From Halichondria panicea (Eukaryota > Porifera > Demospongiae > Suberitida > Halichondriidae): 64,000 bases of DNA. Shown one piece after another: positions 1 to 11,257 of the stretch. Under the pieces are notes generated by a model. The model ran no database searches. It worked only from the letters and a program-made list of their open reading frames with translations, and was not told the DNA's origin. The number at the start of each line of letters is the position of its first letter. Position 1 is the first letter of the stretch. The DNA is taken from assembly GCF_963675165.1 (NCBI RefSeq), contig NC_087393.1, forward strand, positions 240,001 through 304,000. The letters are read 5' to 3'. Position numbers and translations under genes: made by a program.

Positions 1-1136
1 AACACACACACACACACTATACATACAGTACTGTCTTTATTATAATGAGACTAGTTTCTTGTTAAATGCCAATATTCATATGAGAAGGCCCAGGCCAGGT
101 AATGAATATGGCCAGGGAAAGGTGTTTGAAAGAGAACACCTCTATAGCTAGTTATTGTGATGAGGGAAGATTGACATGAATCTGGTTAACCTATAAGATC
201 GGCTGCTTTGAAGTGGTGGCCTCCCACTATACACAAGTAAGACAACACTAGCCACTCAGAGCACAAAGTTGACAAACAGATGCAGTTCAATTTAAATTCT
301 TGACCCAAACAAAAGTAACAAGATATTCACAATGCTATGCGTGTGTGTGTGTGATGTGTACATTAATCGTTATGTTACACTTAAACAACAAAGTATACTC
401 GTAAGAAAACTGCTATTAAAAGCAATCCAATTGTAGCCCAAGATAAAATACTGGCAATTTCACAAGTCCTATACTAATCGATTTCAAAGGATAATTATAA
501 TTGAGAATTGCACGGACAATCAAGTTATCAAAACACGCCCATTTCAGAAACCATCCAATAATAGCTTATGCTTTTTTTCTCCGAGAATTAAACTTAAGCA
601 ATCACTGATATAAACACATGATACGTTACGTGTGCACAAGTTAGCTAGTGTTGTATTTCTGTTGAAATGAGCCGTCCCATAAGCAGCAAATTCCGAGATA
701 CGAACACAAAAGGCTCTTAATGAGGTTCTGTAATAACATCATGCAATCACATTCTGATCACCTTTCTTTGCCATATCAAGTATCACACACGCGCATACCG
801 TTGTCAACACTAGCAGCTGTCCGCTAGTACACGTCAGTTTCGCTATCAAGTTACATGTACATCTACGCCATGGCAACCGACACACAGTGGTCTAACCATA
901 AACAGTGATGTGCCAATCTTCCAAGTGATGGCTATTTCAATCTAATTCAAAACACACAAATTTGCCTCTTTTATGTGGTCAACTAGTCCTAAGAGATGGT
1001 TATTTTTGCCTAGAGGTGGTTAGTACCAAACCAGTGTGGGCACATCCTCCGAGGACTATGTTTCATTATCAAATTAATCTATTACCCTAGTAACCAGTAC
1101 CGAGTGGCCCGACCCACTAGGCTAGACTATACCTAC
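1..1136. other. No coding exon recognised; presumed intron or 3' part of the coiled-coil gene
   Basis: No open frame here continues the coiled-coil protein, and no other family is recognisable. The exon ending at 1137 (minus strand) stops at a consensus donor (gtaggt), so the stretch is most simply the last intron in view, with the rest of the gene beyond the left edge. A short (CA)n tract lies at the extreme left. Confidence 0.5.
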
Positions 1137-4100
1137 CTCCTCTTGTCTGACAGCTCCCAGCTGCTGGGCACAGTCCAGACGTGCTTCAAGCTCTACAACA
1201 CGTCCCTCCTTGCCACGCCCCTCTCTCTCTAACGAGCCCACCCTCTCCTCAGCTAGACGCAGCTGGTTTGTTGTCTCTGCCAACTCCCGGGACCAGTGCG
1301 CCTCCTTCTCCTGTGCTGAGCGATGCTGAGCTTGCAACGACAGACACTCGTCCTTTGTAACCTCCAGCTGAAGAACAGAGAGGAACTAGTAATTAATGCA
1401 GTAATTTTAACACAAGATATGCCAAAACCATAAAATTATAGAGAAATCACATGACAGTCATGTGACTCACCTCAGTATGGAGACGTGCTAACTGCTCCTC
1501 CATGTCCATAATGTGATCTCTTAGACTGTCTGCTTCCGTTTCATGACCTTTGAACTTTGAGAGTTCAAGATCAAGCTGGGAAATGTGCAGTTGTTGTTGG
1601 GTGTTGGTAGTTTCCATGGAAACACAAGCTCTGTCAGCTTCTAAAGCTCTTTCATTGGCCAAATTGTACTGTGTGTGTGTGTGTGGGGGCGGTGTGTGTG
1701 TGTGTGGGCAGTGTGTATGTGTGTGCGTGTGTGTGGACAGAATATAATTTATAAGTGCTAGGGAGTGGGTGGATAATGGTCTTTGGCTGACAGGGTAACC
1801 TGGTGTGTAACTGCTAATAGGACAACTTGGGAGGGCTTTGATCCAGCAGCAACAGGCACCCACACAACTAGAGCAGTATATAGTCACACAATTAGGCTGA
1901 CAAATATGCTTTGGCAGTGTTCCTAGTGGGAGTGCACCAGCTGGCTGAGATGCTATTATAAAAGCTGATTGTAATTTGTAAGCTAATGAAATGCTCAAAT
2001 ATGAATTATTAAGATGCCTTTTCAATGAAGCTAGTACTCCGTGTATATTACCCATACAACGTGTAAGTGGAGGATGGGAAAGCATTAGCAAGCACGAGTA
2101 TGTAGTACCATTATATAGTAGTACCATAGCAACATGCATCTGTCTAGACAAAAGCACTCAACCTTTCCTACAGAGTGAAGAGCGTACTTGCAGTGAGGCC
2201 TCTATCAGGATTGACACTAGATGTACATTGTAGCTACTGACCTTGCCCTGTAGTCCTGTGAGCTGGCTCTCCAAGCATGTGATCTGTTCGCCTAGTTCCC
2301 GCACCATTCCCTCCTTCACTCGTTCCTCCTCCAGCTGTCGTTGTAGCACTGTGATCTCACTCAGTCTCTCAGAGCCCACCTCCTCTAACAGAGTTTTCGA
2401 TAGTTTGTTGTCTTCAAGCGTTTCAGTGGCTGCTTCTAGTTGGGACGTTAGCAAGTCTTCGTGGGCGTGGCTAGAGGCGAGGTCTGTCTCCAGAGCAGCA
2501 CATCTTGTTTCTGTATCCTGTAGTGTACTCTCCAAGGCAGACAACTGTGTGTGGGTGGGTGTGTGGTGTGGGTGGGTGTGTGGTGTGGGTGTGTGTGGGT
2601 GGGTGTGGAAGATAGATGGCCATTCAAAGATGCTCTATTTAACGTATAATCATACATGTACAATCATGATTGCTATGGGTAAAGTAGTAATTATATCACA
2701 AGCAGCCTAGTAAAAGTAGAGGTCCCAGAAACACTGATAAAAAACATGTCATATGACCTTGCCATTGTCTCACCTGACTCTTCAAGCTAGTGATGGTGCC
2801 CTCGTTAGTGGTGGACTGGAAGAGGAGGCTCTCTTTGTGTAACTCTAGATCAGATACCCTCAATTTTAGCTCCTCCAACTCAGCCGTCTGCTCACTGACT
2901 GTCTGTTCCAGTAGCTCCTTCTCTGACTGTGAGGCCTCCAACTCAGCCCTCTGCTCACTGACTGTCTGTTCCAGTAGCTCCATCTCTGACTGTGAGGCCT
3001 CCAACTCAGCCCTTTGCTCACTGACTGTGTGTTCTAGTAGCTCCCTCTCTGACTGTGAGGCTACCAGTGCAGCCCTCTGCTCACCGACTGTCTGTTCCAG
3101 TAGCTCCTTCTCTGACTGTGAGGCTACCAGTGCAGCTTTCTGCTCACTGACAGTGTGTTCTAGTAGCTCCTTCTCTGACTGTGAGGCCTCCAACTCAGCC
3201 CTCTGCTCACTGACTGTGTGTTCTAGTAGCTCCTTCTCTGACTGTGAGGCCTCCAACTCAGCCCTCTGCTCACTGACCGTCTGTTCCAGTAGCTCCATCT
3301 CTGACTGTGAGGCCTCCAACTCAGCTCTCTGCTCACTGACTGTCTGTTCCAGTAGCTCCATCTCTGACTGTGAGGCTACCAGTGCAGCCTTCTGCTCACT
3401 GACTGTGTGTTCTAGTAGCTCCTTCTCTGACTGTGAGGCTACCAGTGCAGCCCTTTGCTCACTGACTGTCTGTTCCAGTAGCTCCTTCTCTGACTGTGAG
3501 GCCTCCAACTCAGCCTTCTGCTCACTGACTGTGTGTTCTAGTAGCTCCCTCTCTGACTGTAAGCCTACCAGTGCAGCTCTCTGCTCACTGACTGTATGTT
3601 CCAGTAGCTCCCTCTCTGACTGTGAGGCCTCCAGTGCAGCCTTCTGCTCACTGACTGTGTGTTCTAGTAGCTCCCTCTCTGACTGTAAGGCTACCAGTGA
3701 CGTCCGCAGACCCCCGACCTCTTCACGGACGCCCTGTACAGCTGCCTCGCTGTTCTCACTCAGACTGGCACTGCGTTGCCTCTCTGTAGTGAGGTGCTCC
3801 TCAACACCCGCCAACTCTTGGGTTAAGTTGTTGACCTGTTAAAGAGAATAATGATATCGTTAAGTGGAAGACATTGCAGAGCATTGATTCCACCACATTA
3901 CAACCATAGTTCCAGTGATGTCATGTGCTTCAAAGAAAGCCTGACAGATAAAATAATGGGAACTGACATCACCTAGTGCCAGGAATTAGAGATAAGTTAA
4001 TTACACGCTATTCCCATTGTTCACTTAATTAGGGAGTATAATTTTCAAAACAGTAAACATTAATAATAACCCCCTCCACCACATATGAATATCATGTGAT

Positions 4101-6836
4101 CTTGACCACACCCACCTCGTCTTGTAGGGCAGCTCTGTCTTGCTGACTGGTATACAAGCTCTCCTGCAACTCCTGGAGCTCATGCTCACATTCTGACACC
4201 TGAACATTGCCAGCAAAAAAACAATTATCAATCAATCAATCAATGAATAGAAAAATACAATATTTAGCAAAATTATAGAAATTGACACAAAAATAAATAA
4301 ATCACACGATTCCATATCACACTGATTCCATATTATAGTTTGCCAGTTCCTAGGCTATCACTAGTAGAGGCCTCACTTCAAGTTGTAGTCCGTCGCTCAG
4401 ACCTTGTGATGAGGCTAGCTCTTCTTGCAACGCTTCCACAAGATCCTGCTCCCTACCAACCTGTGCGTGCATGAGAGGACACCATTTTAGAACAATTTTC
4501 AACACAGATGCACACCCACACACACGCGCACACACACACACACACACACCCATATACCCACACACACACACCCACACACTTACATGATCGAGTGCCTCCT
4601 GGTGCTGTAGCTCGAGTGTGGACGTCCTCTCCTCCAGCTGTCTCAACACTTCCTCACGCGCTAATAGCTGCTCCAACAGTAGAGCATGTTTGGCTTGCAT
4701 TGCATCCAGTGCATCCTCTGTGCTGCCAACCTGCAATAAGGTAATGGTCGTCAACGACAAGAGTATGTGATGACCCTTTACCTGTTCTTGAGAGGCCTGA
4801 TATTGTTCCTGTGATTGCTGTAGCTTTGATTTGAGATTTTCAATGACTTGCTGGCACCTCTCCACTTCATCGTGTCCGGTCGCCTCCACTTCTTCCACAC
4901 GCCTCTCCAACTCGCCCACCACCCCCTCACAGGTCACGAGGTCCACAGCCACACGATCGTACTCCTGCTGGAGGGCGTCGCGAGCTTTCTCTGCAATGTC
5001 AGCACGTTCGGTACACTCTTGACTTTGCGCCTTCAAGCCTTGCTCCTCCGTCTCTAGAGTCTGAATAAGAACTTCGCGTTTCTGGACCTGTTATATAATC
5101 AGTGTATGTGTGGGTGAGAATTAACAGCTGCACACCACACTGATAAAACACAGCTACATGAATATTATAGTATTATTTTATAGCTGGTTGGCTCATCTGA
5201 ATGAGTTCTCAGAGGATGCATGTATCACTAAAGTAATGTGCAATGAACAGTATGATTGCATGGTAACAACATTCAGGGCAGCCTGGAACACTGACTGTAC
5301 ATGCATGTACATGTACTTATACATGACTGTACATGCATGTACATGTACCTATACATGACTGTACATGCATGTACCAATGATAATATCCCAGCTACATGTA
5401 CTAATCCTCACCTCAGTCAAGAGCAGTTGTTCTTTCTCCTCCAGAGCGTGGGTGGAACCAGTTAGTTCATCTCTGAGGGAGGCCATCTCTTGACAAGCTT
5501 GCTGGTATTGACCTCGTGTGGAGCTCAGCTCTTCTCTTAATCCATCCAAACTCTTCTCGAAGTCACCCACCGACTGGACCATGGAGGCACGAGATGCATT
5601 CACCTGGAGGGGAGGGACAACACAACAAGAGAGCTTATACATGTATGTATACATGACGTGTACATGAAACTATGGCAACGAAACAGCAATAGTACAAAAC
5701 AGCAGATACTCAGTTCACATGATTATTATACATGTACATGCAGTCATGTGATCTGTACTTGAGCACACTGTTACATGATTGTACCTCAGCTAGCAGTGCC
5801 TCCAGCTCTGCAACCCTCTCCTCTCTCTTTGTGACCTCCTCTTCAAGACCTGCTTGTTTTGCCGTCAGTTGATCGATGATAGCTCTGTGCTGCTCTGCAG
5901 TCATCATTGACTCCTCCCACTTCTTACGATGGTCTGCTAGCTCCACCTCCAGGGACTGACACGCCTCCTCACACTGGGAAAGCTGAATAATGCATATACA
6001 GTGTATGTTAATAATTAGCACAAGCCTTTAAATTAAGTATAATAATTATAAAAACAGTAAGTATTGATCTACACTTAACTATTATATGGACATGTACATG
6101 TAACTCACCTCCTCGCTAACGGCAGTGGGTGTGGTTGCCCCGCCCTTTCCATCTAGAGCGGCTATCTGAGCAGCTGCCACCTTGAGTGCAGTGATCATAC
6201 GAGACAGTTCTCCTTCCCTGCTCGCTAGTAGAGAGTGGAGCTCATCCGCCTCCTCTCTGCATTGAGTCTGGAGTCCTTGCAATGCAGCTAGTCTCTTCTG
6301 ATAGTCCCCGGCCTGGCTAGCATTATCTGCCTTCAGGGTCTGGGTGAGGGCAATCTGATCCTGGAGCTCCGTCAACTTCTCGCCCAGCTGTGTGTGTGTG
6401 TGTGTGTGGGTGAGTGGGTGTGTGTGTGGGTGCCAGTGGGAGTGAACAACCACACAACCATAATTTTTATTGACTATAAAATACTATAATACGTACTATA
6501 AGCTTTTGATAACGTTCAGCTGCACACTGTACCTGTTTCTCGATGGTATTTTTCTCTTCCTTTACTGCCTCCAGCTCCTCCCCCTTCTCGGCCAGTGTCT
6601 CCTGTAGCCCCTCCTCTTCAATAGACGAGTCATGGACAGACTCTTCTAACCTTTGAACTTCGTCCTGTAGCGATACGACCTCATCTTGTGCTTGTTGCCG
6701 TGCACTCTCCAGTGAGGTCACGTGGGATTGTGATTGTTCCACTTGTGTCTCCAGTGACTGCCTGCGTTGCTCTAATGTGGAGAGTTCTACTGTCAACTGT
6801 GCCAGTTCCTGGTCCCGATGCTCCACCTCCTACACA

Positions 6837-6901
<65 letters not shown>

Positions 6902-9900
6902 CAGTTCCTGGTCCCGATGCTCCACCTCCTACACATGAGTGTGTAGTAATTATATTAGAGACAGTACTGAATATTATTATTAAGCTAATACAGCCATAAC
7001 TTGAGTACCGTTGATCCGATATCAAAAATTTTATGATTTTTTGAAAGCTTAGGAAGAGACCTTTCAAATAATGTATTTAAATCCAAAATTTCGTCGGAGC
7101 CATAATTTGTCATTTTTCGCCCTTGGACCATGGGCTATTATCCATGGTATGGCCAAAATGGTAAATATTTTTTATTTCTCAAATATGAACTTTGATGACA
7201 CTATTTCTTTCTAAGCTTTAAGAAAATCATAAAATCGTTGATATTGGACCCACGGAATTCAAGTTATGGCAGCTGAAAGAGTCCCCGAACCATTGACCAG
7301 TGTGGGCACATCCCTGATTACATGTATAAACAGTGTGTTTAATCTCCTAGCACACACACAGAGAATGCAAGCATCTGTGGCTTCTCATTACACACACCTG
7401 TTTGGCAGTGGTCTGGTAGAGCTCCATGGCCTCTTGTGTTCCCAGCAGCTCTTGGCTGAGTGATGCTTGCTTCTCCAGTGCCTCTCTTAGTTGTTCAGTG
7501 AGGGAGGCCACATCTGCTTGTAGACTAGACACACCTTCCTGGGCCTCTGACAACTGTAGGGGGGACATTCAAGGTCAGGAAATAATTATAATACTAGGAC
7601 CAACGTGTATGCATACAGAAACAACTACAATAATTTGGAGAATATGTAAATGTAATCATTAGTTCTATAGTAGTAGTCCCACCCGTGTGTGTACCTGCAG
7701 GTGGAGCTGGTCCCTCTCCTCACGAGTGTTCTCCAGTTCCCTCTGAGAGTCCCCCAGTTCCTCCACACTGGACTCCCTCTCAATCCTAGCAGCTGTCAAC
7801 TCATCCTTCACACGCTGCAGCTCGGCTAGATGTGTCTCTAACTCCCCTCTCAATGTAGCCAGCTCATTGTCCAACAGTGATGACGATGGAGAAGCTACTC
7901 TAATGTGAAGAGGACTATGAGTGGTGGGAGATTCAACCAAAGTCGCTGTAAAGGGTAGAGCATTTAGAGGCTGCTCATGACCAGGTAGAGCATTTATAGG
8001 CTGCTCATGACCAGGTAGAGCGTTCAGAGGCTTCTCATGAACAGGTAGAGCGTGTAGAGGCTGCTCGTGACCAGGTAGAGCGTTCAGAGGCTGCTCATGA
8101 CCAGGTAGAACCGGTAAAGGCTGCTCATGACCAGGTAGAGTGTGCAGAGGTTTCTCATGACCAGGTAGAGCGTGCAGAGGCTGCTCATGACCAGGTAGAG
8201 CGTACAGAAGAGGCTTATCATGACCAGGTAGAGCGTGCAGAGGTTTCTCATGAACAGGTAGAACGTTCAGAGGCTGCTCATGACCAGGTAAAACGTATAG
8301 AAGAGGCTGCTCATGACCAGGTAGAGCGTGCAGAGGTTTCTCATGAACAGGTAGAGCGTGTAGAGGCTGAGCGTTCAGAGGCTGCTCATGACCAGGTAGA
8401 GCGTACAGAAGAGGCTGCTCGTGACCAGGTAGAGCGTGCAGAGGCTGCTCATGACCAGGTAGAGCGTAAAGAAGAGGCTGCTCGTGACCAGGTAGAGCGT
8501 TCAGAGGCTGCTCATGACCAGGTAGAGCGTAAAGAAGAGGCTGCTCATGACCAGGTAGAGTGTGTAGAGGCTGCTCATGACCAGGTAGAGCGTTCAGAGG
8601 CTGCTCATGACCAGGTAGAGCGGGTAAAGGCTTCTCATGACCAGGTAGAGTGTGTAAAGGTTTTTCGTGAGCAGATAGAGCGTGTAGAGGCTGCTTATGA
8701 TCAGGTAGAGCGTTCAGAGGCTGCTCATGACCAGGTAGAGCGTTCAGAGGCTGCTCATGACCAGGTAGAGTGTGTACAGGTTTCTCATGACCAGGTAGAG
8801 CGTGTAGAGGCTGCTCATGATCAGGTAGAGCGTACAGAAGAGGCTGCTCATGACCAGGTAGAGTGTGTAGAGGCTGCTCATGACCAGGTAGAGCGTGTAC
8901 AGGTTTCTCGTGACCAGGTAGAACGTTCAGAGGCTGCTCATGACCAGGTAGAACGTTCAGAGGCTGCTCATGACCAGGTAGAGTGTGTACAGGTTTCTCA
9001 TGACCAGGTAGAGCGTGTAGAGGCTGCTCATGATCAGGTAGAGCGTACAGAAGAGGTTGCTCATGACCAGGTAGAGTGTGTAGAGGCTGCTCATGACCAG
9101 GTAGAGCGTGTACAGGTTTCTCGTGACCAGGTAGAACGTTCAGAGGCTGCTCATGACCAGGTAGAACGTTCAGAGGCTGCTCATGACCAGGTAGAGTGTG
9201 TACAGGTTTCTCGTGAGTAGGTAGAACATTTAGTGGCTTCTCGTGAGCGGGTAAAGGTTTCTTATGAGCGCGTAAAGGCTTCTCAGGAGCAGGTAGAGCC
9301 TCTGTTGAGTTACTAACGATGAGGTCGTTGGTTGGGAAAGGAGGGCTCTGACTACGGAGGACCATTTGGGAGAGCTGCACAAGATCAGTGGTACAATATA
9401 TCTATAATTATTGCATCGAACTAACATCTAGTGGCTAACTAACATCTAGTGGCTAGCTAACATCTAGTGGCTAGCTAACATCTAGTGGCTAGCTAACATC
9501 TAGTGGCTAGCTAACATCTAGTGGCTAACTAACATCTAGTGGCTAGCTAACATCTAGTGGCTAGTGGCTAGCTCTAATAACATAAACACTACAGTTACAA
9601 ATAATGACTGTACATTGCACAGACTACAGAGGCGACTACGTACTGTACATGTGCACACGGTACGAGACCACACCTTTAGATTGCCCTCTGCCACACCCTC
9701 AGAGATGATCCTCAAGAGATGCCTCAGGTCCTCCCCTCTCACCTCTCCATCTCTGGCTCGCTGGAGGAGGTGGTCATTTTGTCCAACTAGCTCAGAGTTC
9801 TCAGTAGACAGCTGATCGTTGGTTACGTGTGCCTGCACGATCTGGGCCTGTGCTTCACTCAGCTGGGCTTGGAGGGAGGCCACCTGGTTGCACACCTCCT

Positions 9901-10978
9901 GTGGGTTATGCAATCAGTATGTCACAATCAGCAGAATTTTGGGGGGGAAAAACAAATTCAAGGCTTTTGAATTTGTGGATTTCGACGCGTAATGATGATC
10001 TGATTTACACCTTGAGTTGCTATTAAACACATTCATCAATAAGACATCTACAAAAGGCTTCCACAAAAACCTTACAAGCAATATTGACGTTAGTTCACCT
10101 TGGTCTGGCTGATCTTATCAGAGAGCTCCGCCTCCAGTTGCCCCACCCTCTGCTTGGCCCCGGTCTCCAATAAACTGAACGCTCTCAACAGCTCATCGTA
10201 GCTCTCCTTCAACTCAAACACGTACCTCTTCAGAGAGTGGAGTCGTTCCTGTCAGGGGGTGGTGTGTGTGAGTGGTGAGGGGGTGGTGTGTGTGTAGTGA
10301 GGGTGTAGTGTGTGTGTGGTAGTGGAGGGGGTGATAGGCAACTTTCACATTTTCTAAGAAATAGCCAAAACTAGTTAATTTTGTACGCCATTGCTACGCT
10401 ACAAAATGTACCAACATGCATTGCAAGAATTATCACCCATCCTTAATTAACAGGTCCTATTGACCACACCTTCTACTGACCCCACCTTGAGTTTCTCCAC
10501 GTCTTCGTATCCACTTAGCTCCAGACTGTCAATTGAGGTTGAGTAGCTGTACATTGTGCTCGTCTCCACGCTGCGATACAACTCCCTGTGTGTGTGTGTG
10601 GGCGTGTGTGTGGTGTGTGGACGTCATGTACAGTAACATGCAACGTTAAACACATGTAGCTTGTACAATCACATGTACGTCTACACAGCTAAGTGCTGTG
10701 TGAAAGATCAACGCTTCTCTACAACACACACAACGTAATAAACCCCCAATATTAATCTCGAGCATAATTATAATTATCCTAATTACACTGTCTAAAATAA
10801 CAATGTCTGGACAACGTATTGTTAGGATCCACAGCCCCACCCCTCCACACCTGAACTCAGACATGATCTCCTCTTCTCCGTGTGTCTGACTGCCTGTGTG
10901 TGATCCCACTGGACTCGAGGCCAGGGAGGGCGTACCAGGACCCTCGTCCCACGAGTCCTGACCCCCATCTCCAGACAT
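1137..10978 (-). CDS. Long coiled-coil protein, 18 exons, C-terminus off the left edge
   Basis: Family not recognised; it has the general look of golgin- or centrosome-type rod proteins. Exons read on the minus strand: 10978-10851, 10585-10486, 10248-10099, 9898-9674, 9374-7695, 7553-7398, 6829-6533, 6387-6109, 5982-5785, 5603-5412, 5087-4782, 4730-4584, 4460-4377, 4199-4116, 3835-2774, 2544-2242, 1668-1471, 1367-1137. They join in one frame for about 1,940 codons. The start at 10978 gives MSGDGGQDSW and a Ser/Gly/Glu-rich head of about 45 residues, then nearly unbroken Glu/Gln/Leu/Arg heptads. Two exons carry internal tandem repeats: a 10-residue LPGHEQPLNA-type repeat in the 1,680-bp exon, and a 21-residue SEKELLEHTVSEQ-type repeat in the 1,062-bp exon. 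The Pro-rich 10-mer block must interrupt the rod. No transmembrane segment or catalytic domain is seen. The last exon in view ends at a donor, so the gene is truncated by the window. Confidence 0.85.
2880..3700 (-). repeat. 63-bp coding tandem repeat, 13 copies
   Basis: The period is exactly 63 bp, or 21 residues (three heptads), so the array lengthens the coiled coil without breaking heptad register. Units differ mainly at the K/R/M position after SE, at H/Q before TV, and between ELEAS and ALVAS. The array lies wholly inside exon 3835-2774. Confidence 0.95.
6801..6937 (-). repeat. Duplicated exon edge with splice acceptor around a (GT)n tract
   Basis: The first bases of exon 6829-6533 plus its acceptor (tgtgtag) are copied almost exactly at 6901-6937. 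A pure (GT)n run of about 60 bp at 6839-6899 separates the two copies. The copy nearer the coding exon keeps the frame; the outer copy is a potential alternative acceptor. Confidence 0.85.
6990..7298. mobile_element. Foldback (long inverted-repeat) element, copy 1
   Basis: This is one member of a dispersed family. The left half runs from 'cataacttgagta' through 'gaaagctta' and 'cctttcaaat'. The right half is its approximate reverse complement, ending in 'caagttatgg'. The centre holds a near-palindrome flanked by CCATGG. It lies in an intron of the coiled-coil gene. Confidence 0.8.
7960..9290 (-). repeat. 30-bp coding tandem repeat (about 40 units)
   Basis: The unit is 30 bp (10 residues), occasionally 33 bp, and encodes variants of LPGHEQPLNA and LLYALPGHEQPL on the minus strand. 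Both ends run without a frame break into unique coiled-coil sequence of the same exon, so the minus frame is the coding one. The opposite strand is also open for 406 codons (see findings). Confidence 0.9.
9420..9575. repeat. 18-bp minisatellite in an intron
   Basis: Eight or nine copies of an 18-bp unit containing 'ctagtggctagctaacat' lie in the intron just upstream of the large repeat-bearing exon. Confidence 0.9.
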
Positions 10979-11257
10979 CCTTAGCGACTGTAGAGGCTTC
11001 TACGCGAGCGTGATGATTAGCTTGTAGTACAGAGAAAGCTTTTGTATATGAAAGCAACTTGGTCTTCAAAGATCATCAAGATTCACGTGTGTAATTTATT
11101 GTTGAGGTTAGTGTTACCACGCCTCTATAGTAAAGGGGGCGGGGCTCACGCTCACCACATGGTGTTTTAATTAGTGCACACCATAACAGTCCATCACAAT
11201 GGACCATTGAATGTGACCAAGTTTTTGTTTGTTCTAGAGTAGGAGAGAGAGATTAAA
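10979..11257. promoter_or_regulatory. Candidate bidirectional promoter (coiled-coil gene / SLC38A10)
   Basis: Only 279 bp separate the two divergent start codons. No TATA box is placed convincingly. The assignment rests on spacing and orientation. Confidence 0.45.

Noticed and set aside
2790-3842. 350-codon plus-strand open frame rich in Ser and Cys
   Set aside because: It is the antisense of the 63-bp coiled-coil repeat. A stop-free unit whose length is a multiple of three stays open throughout. The minus frame continues into unique coiled-coil exons with proper splice sites.
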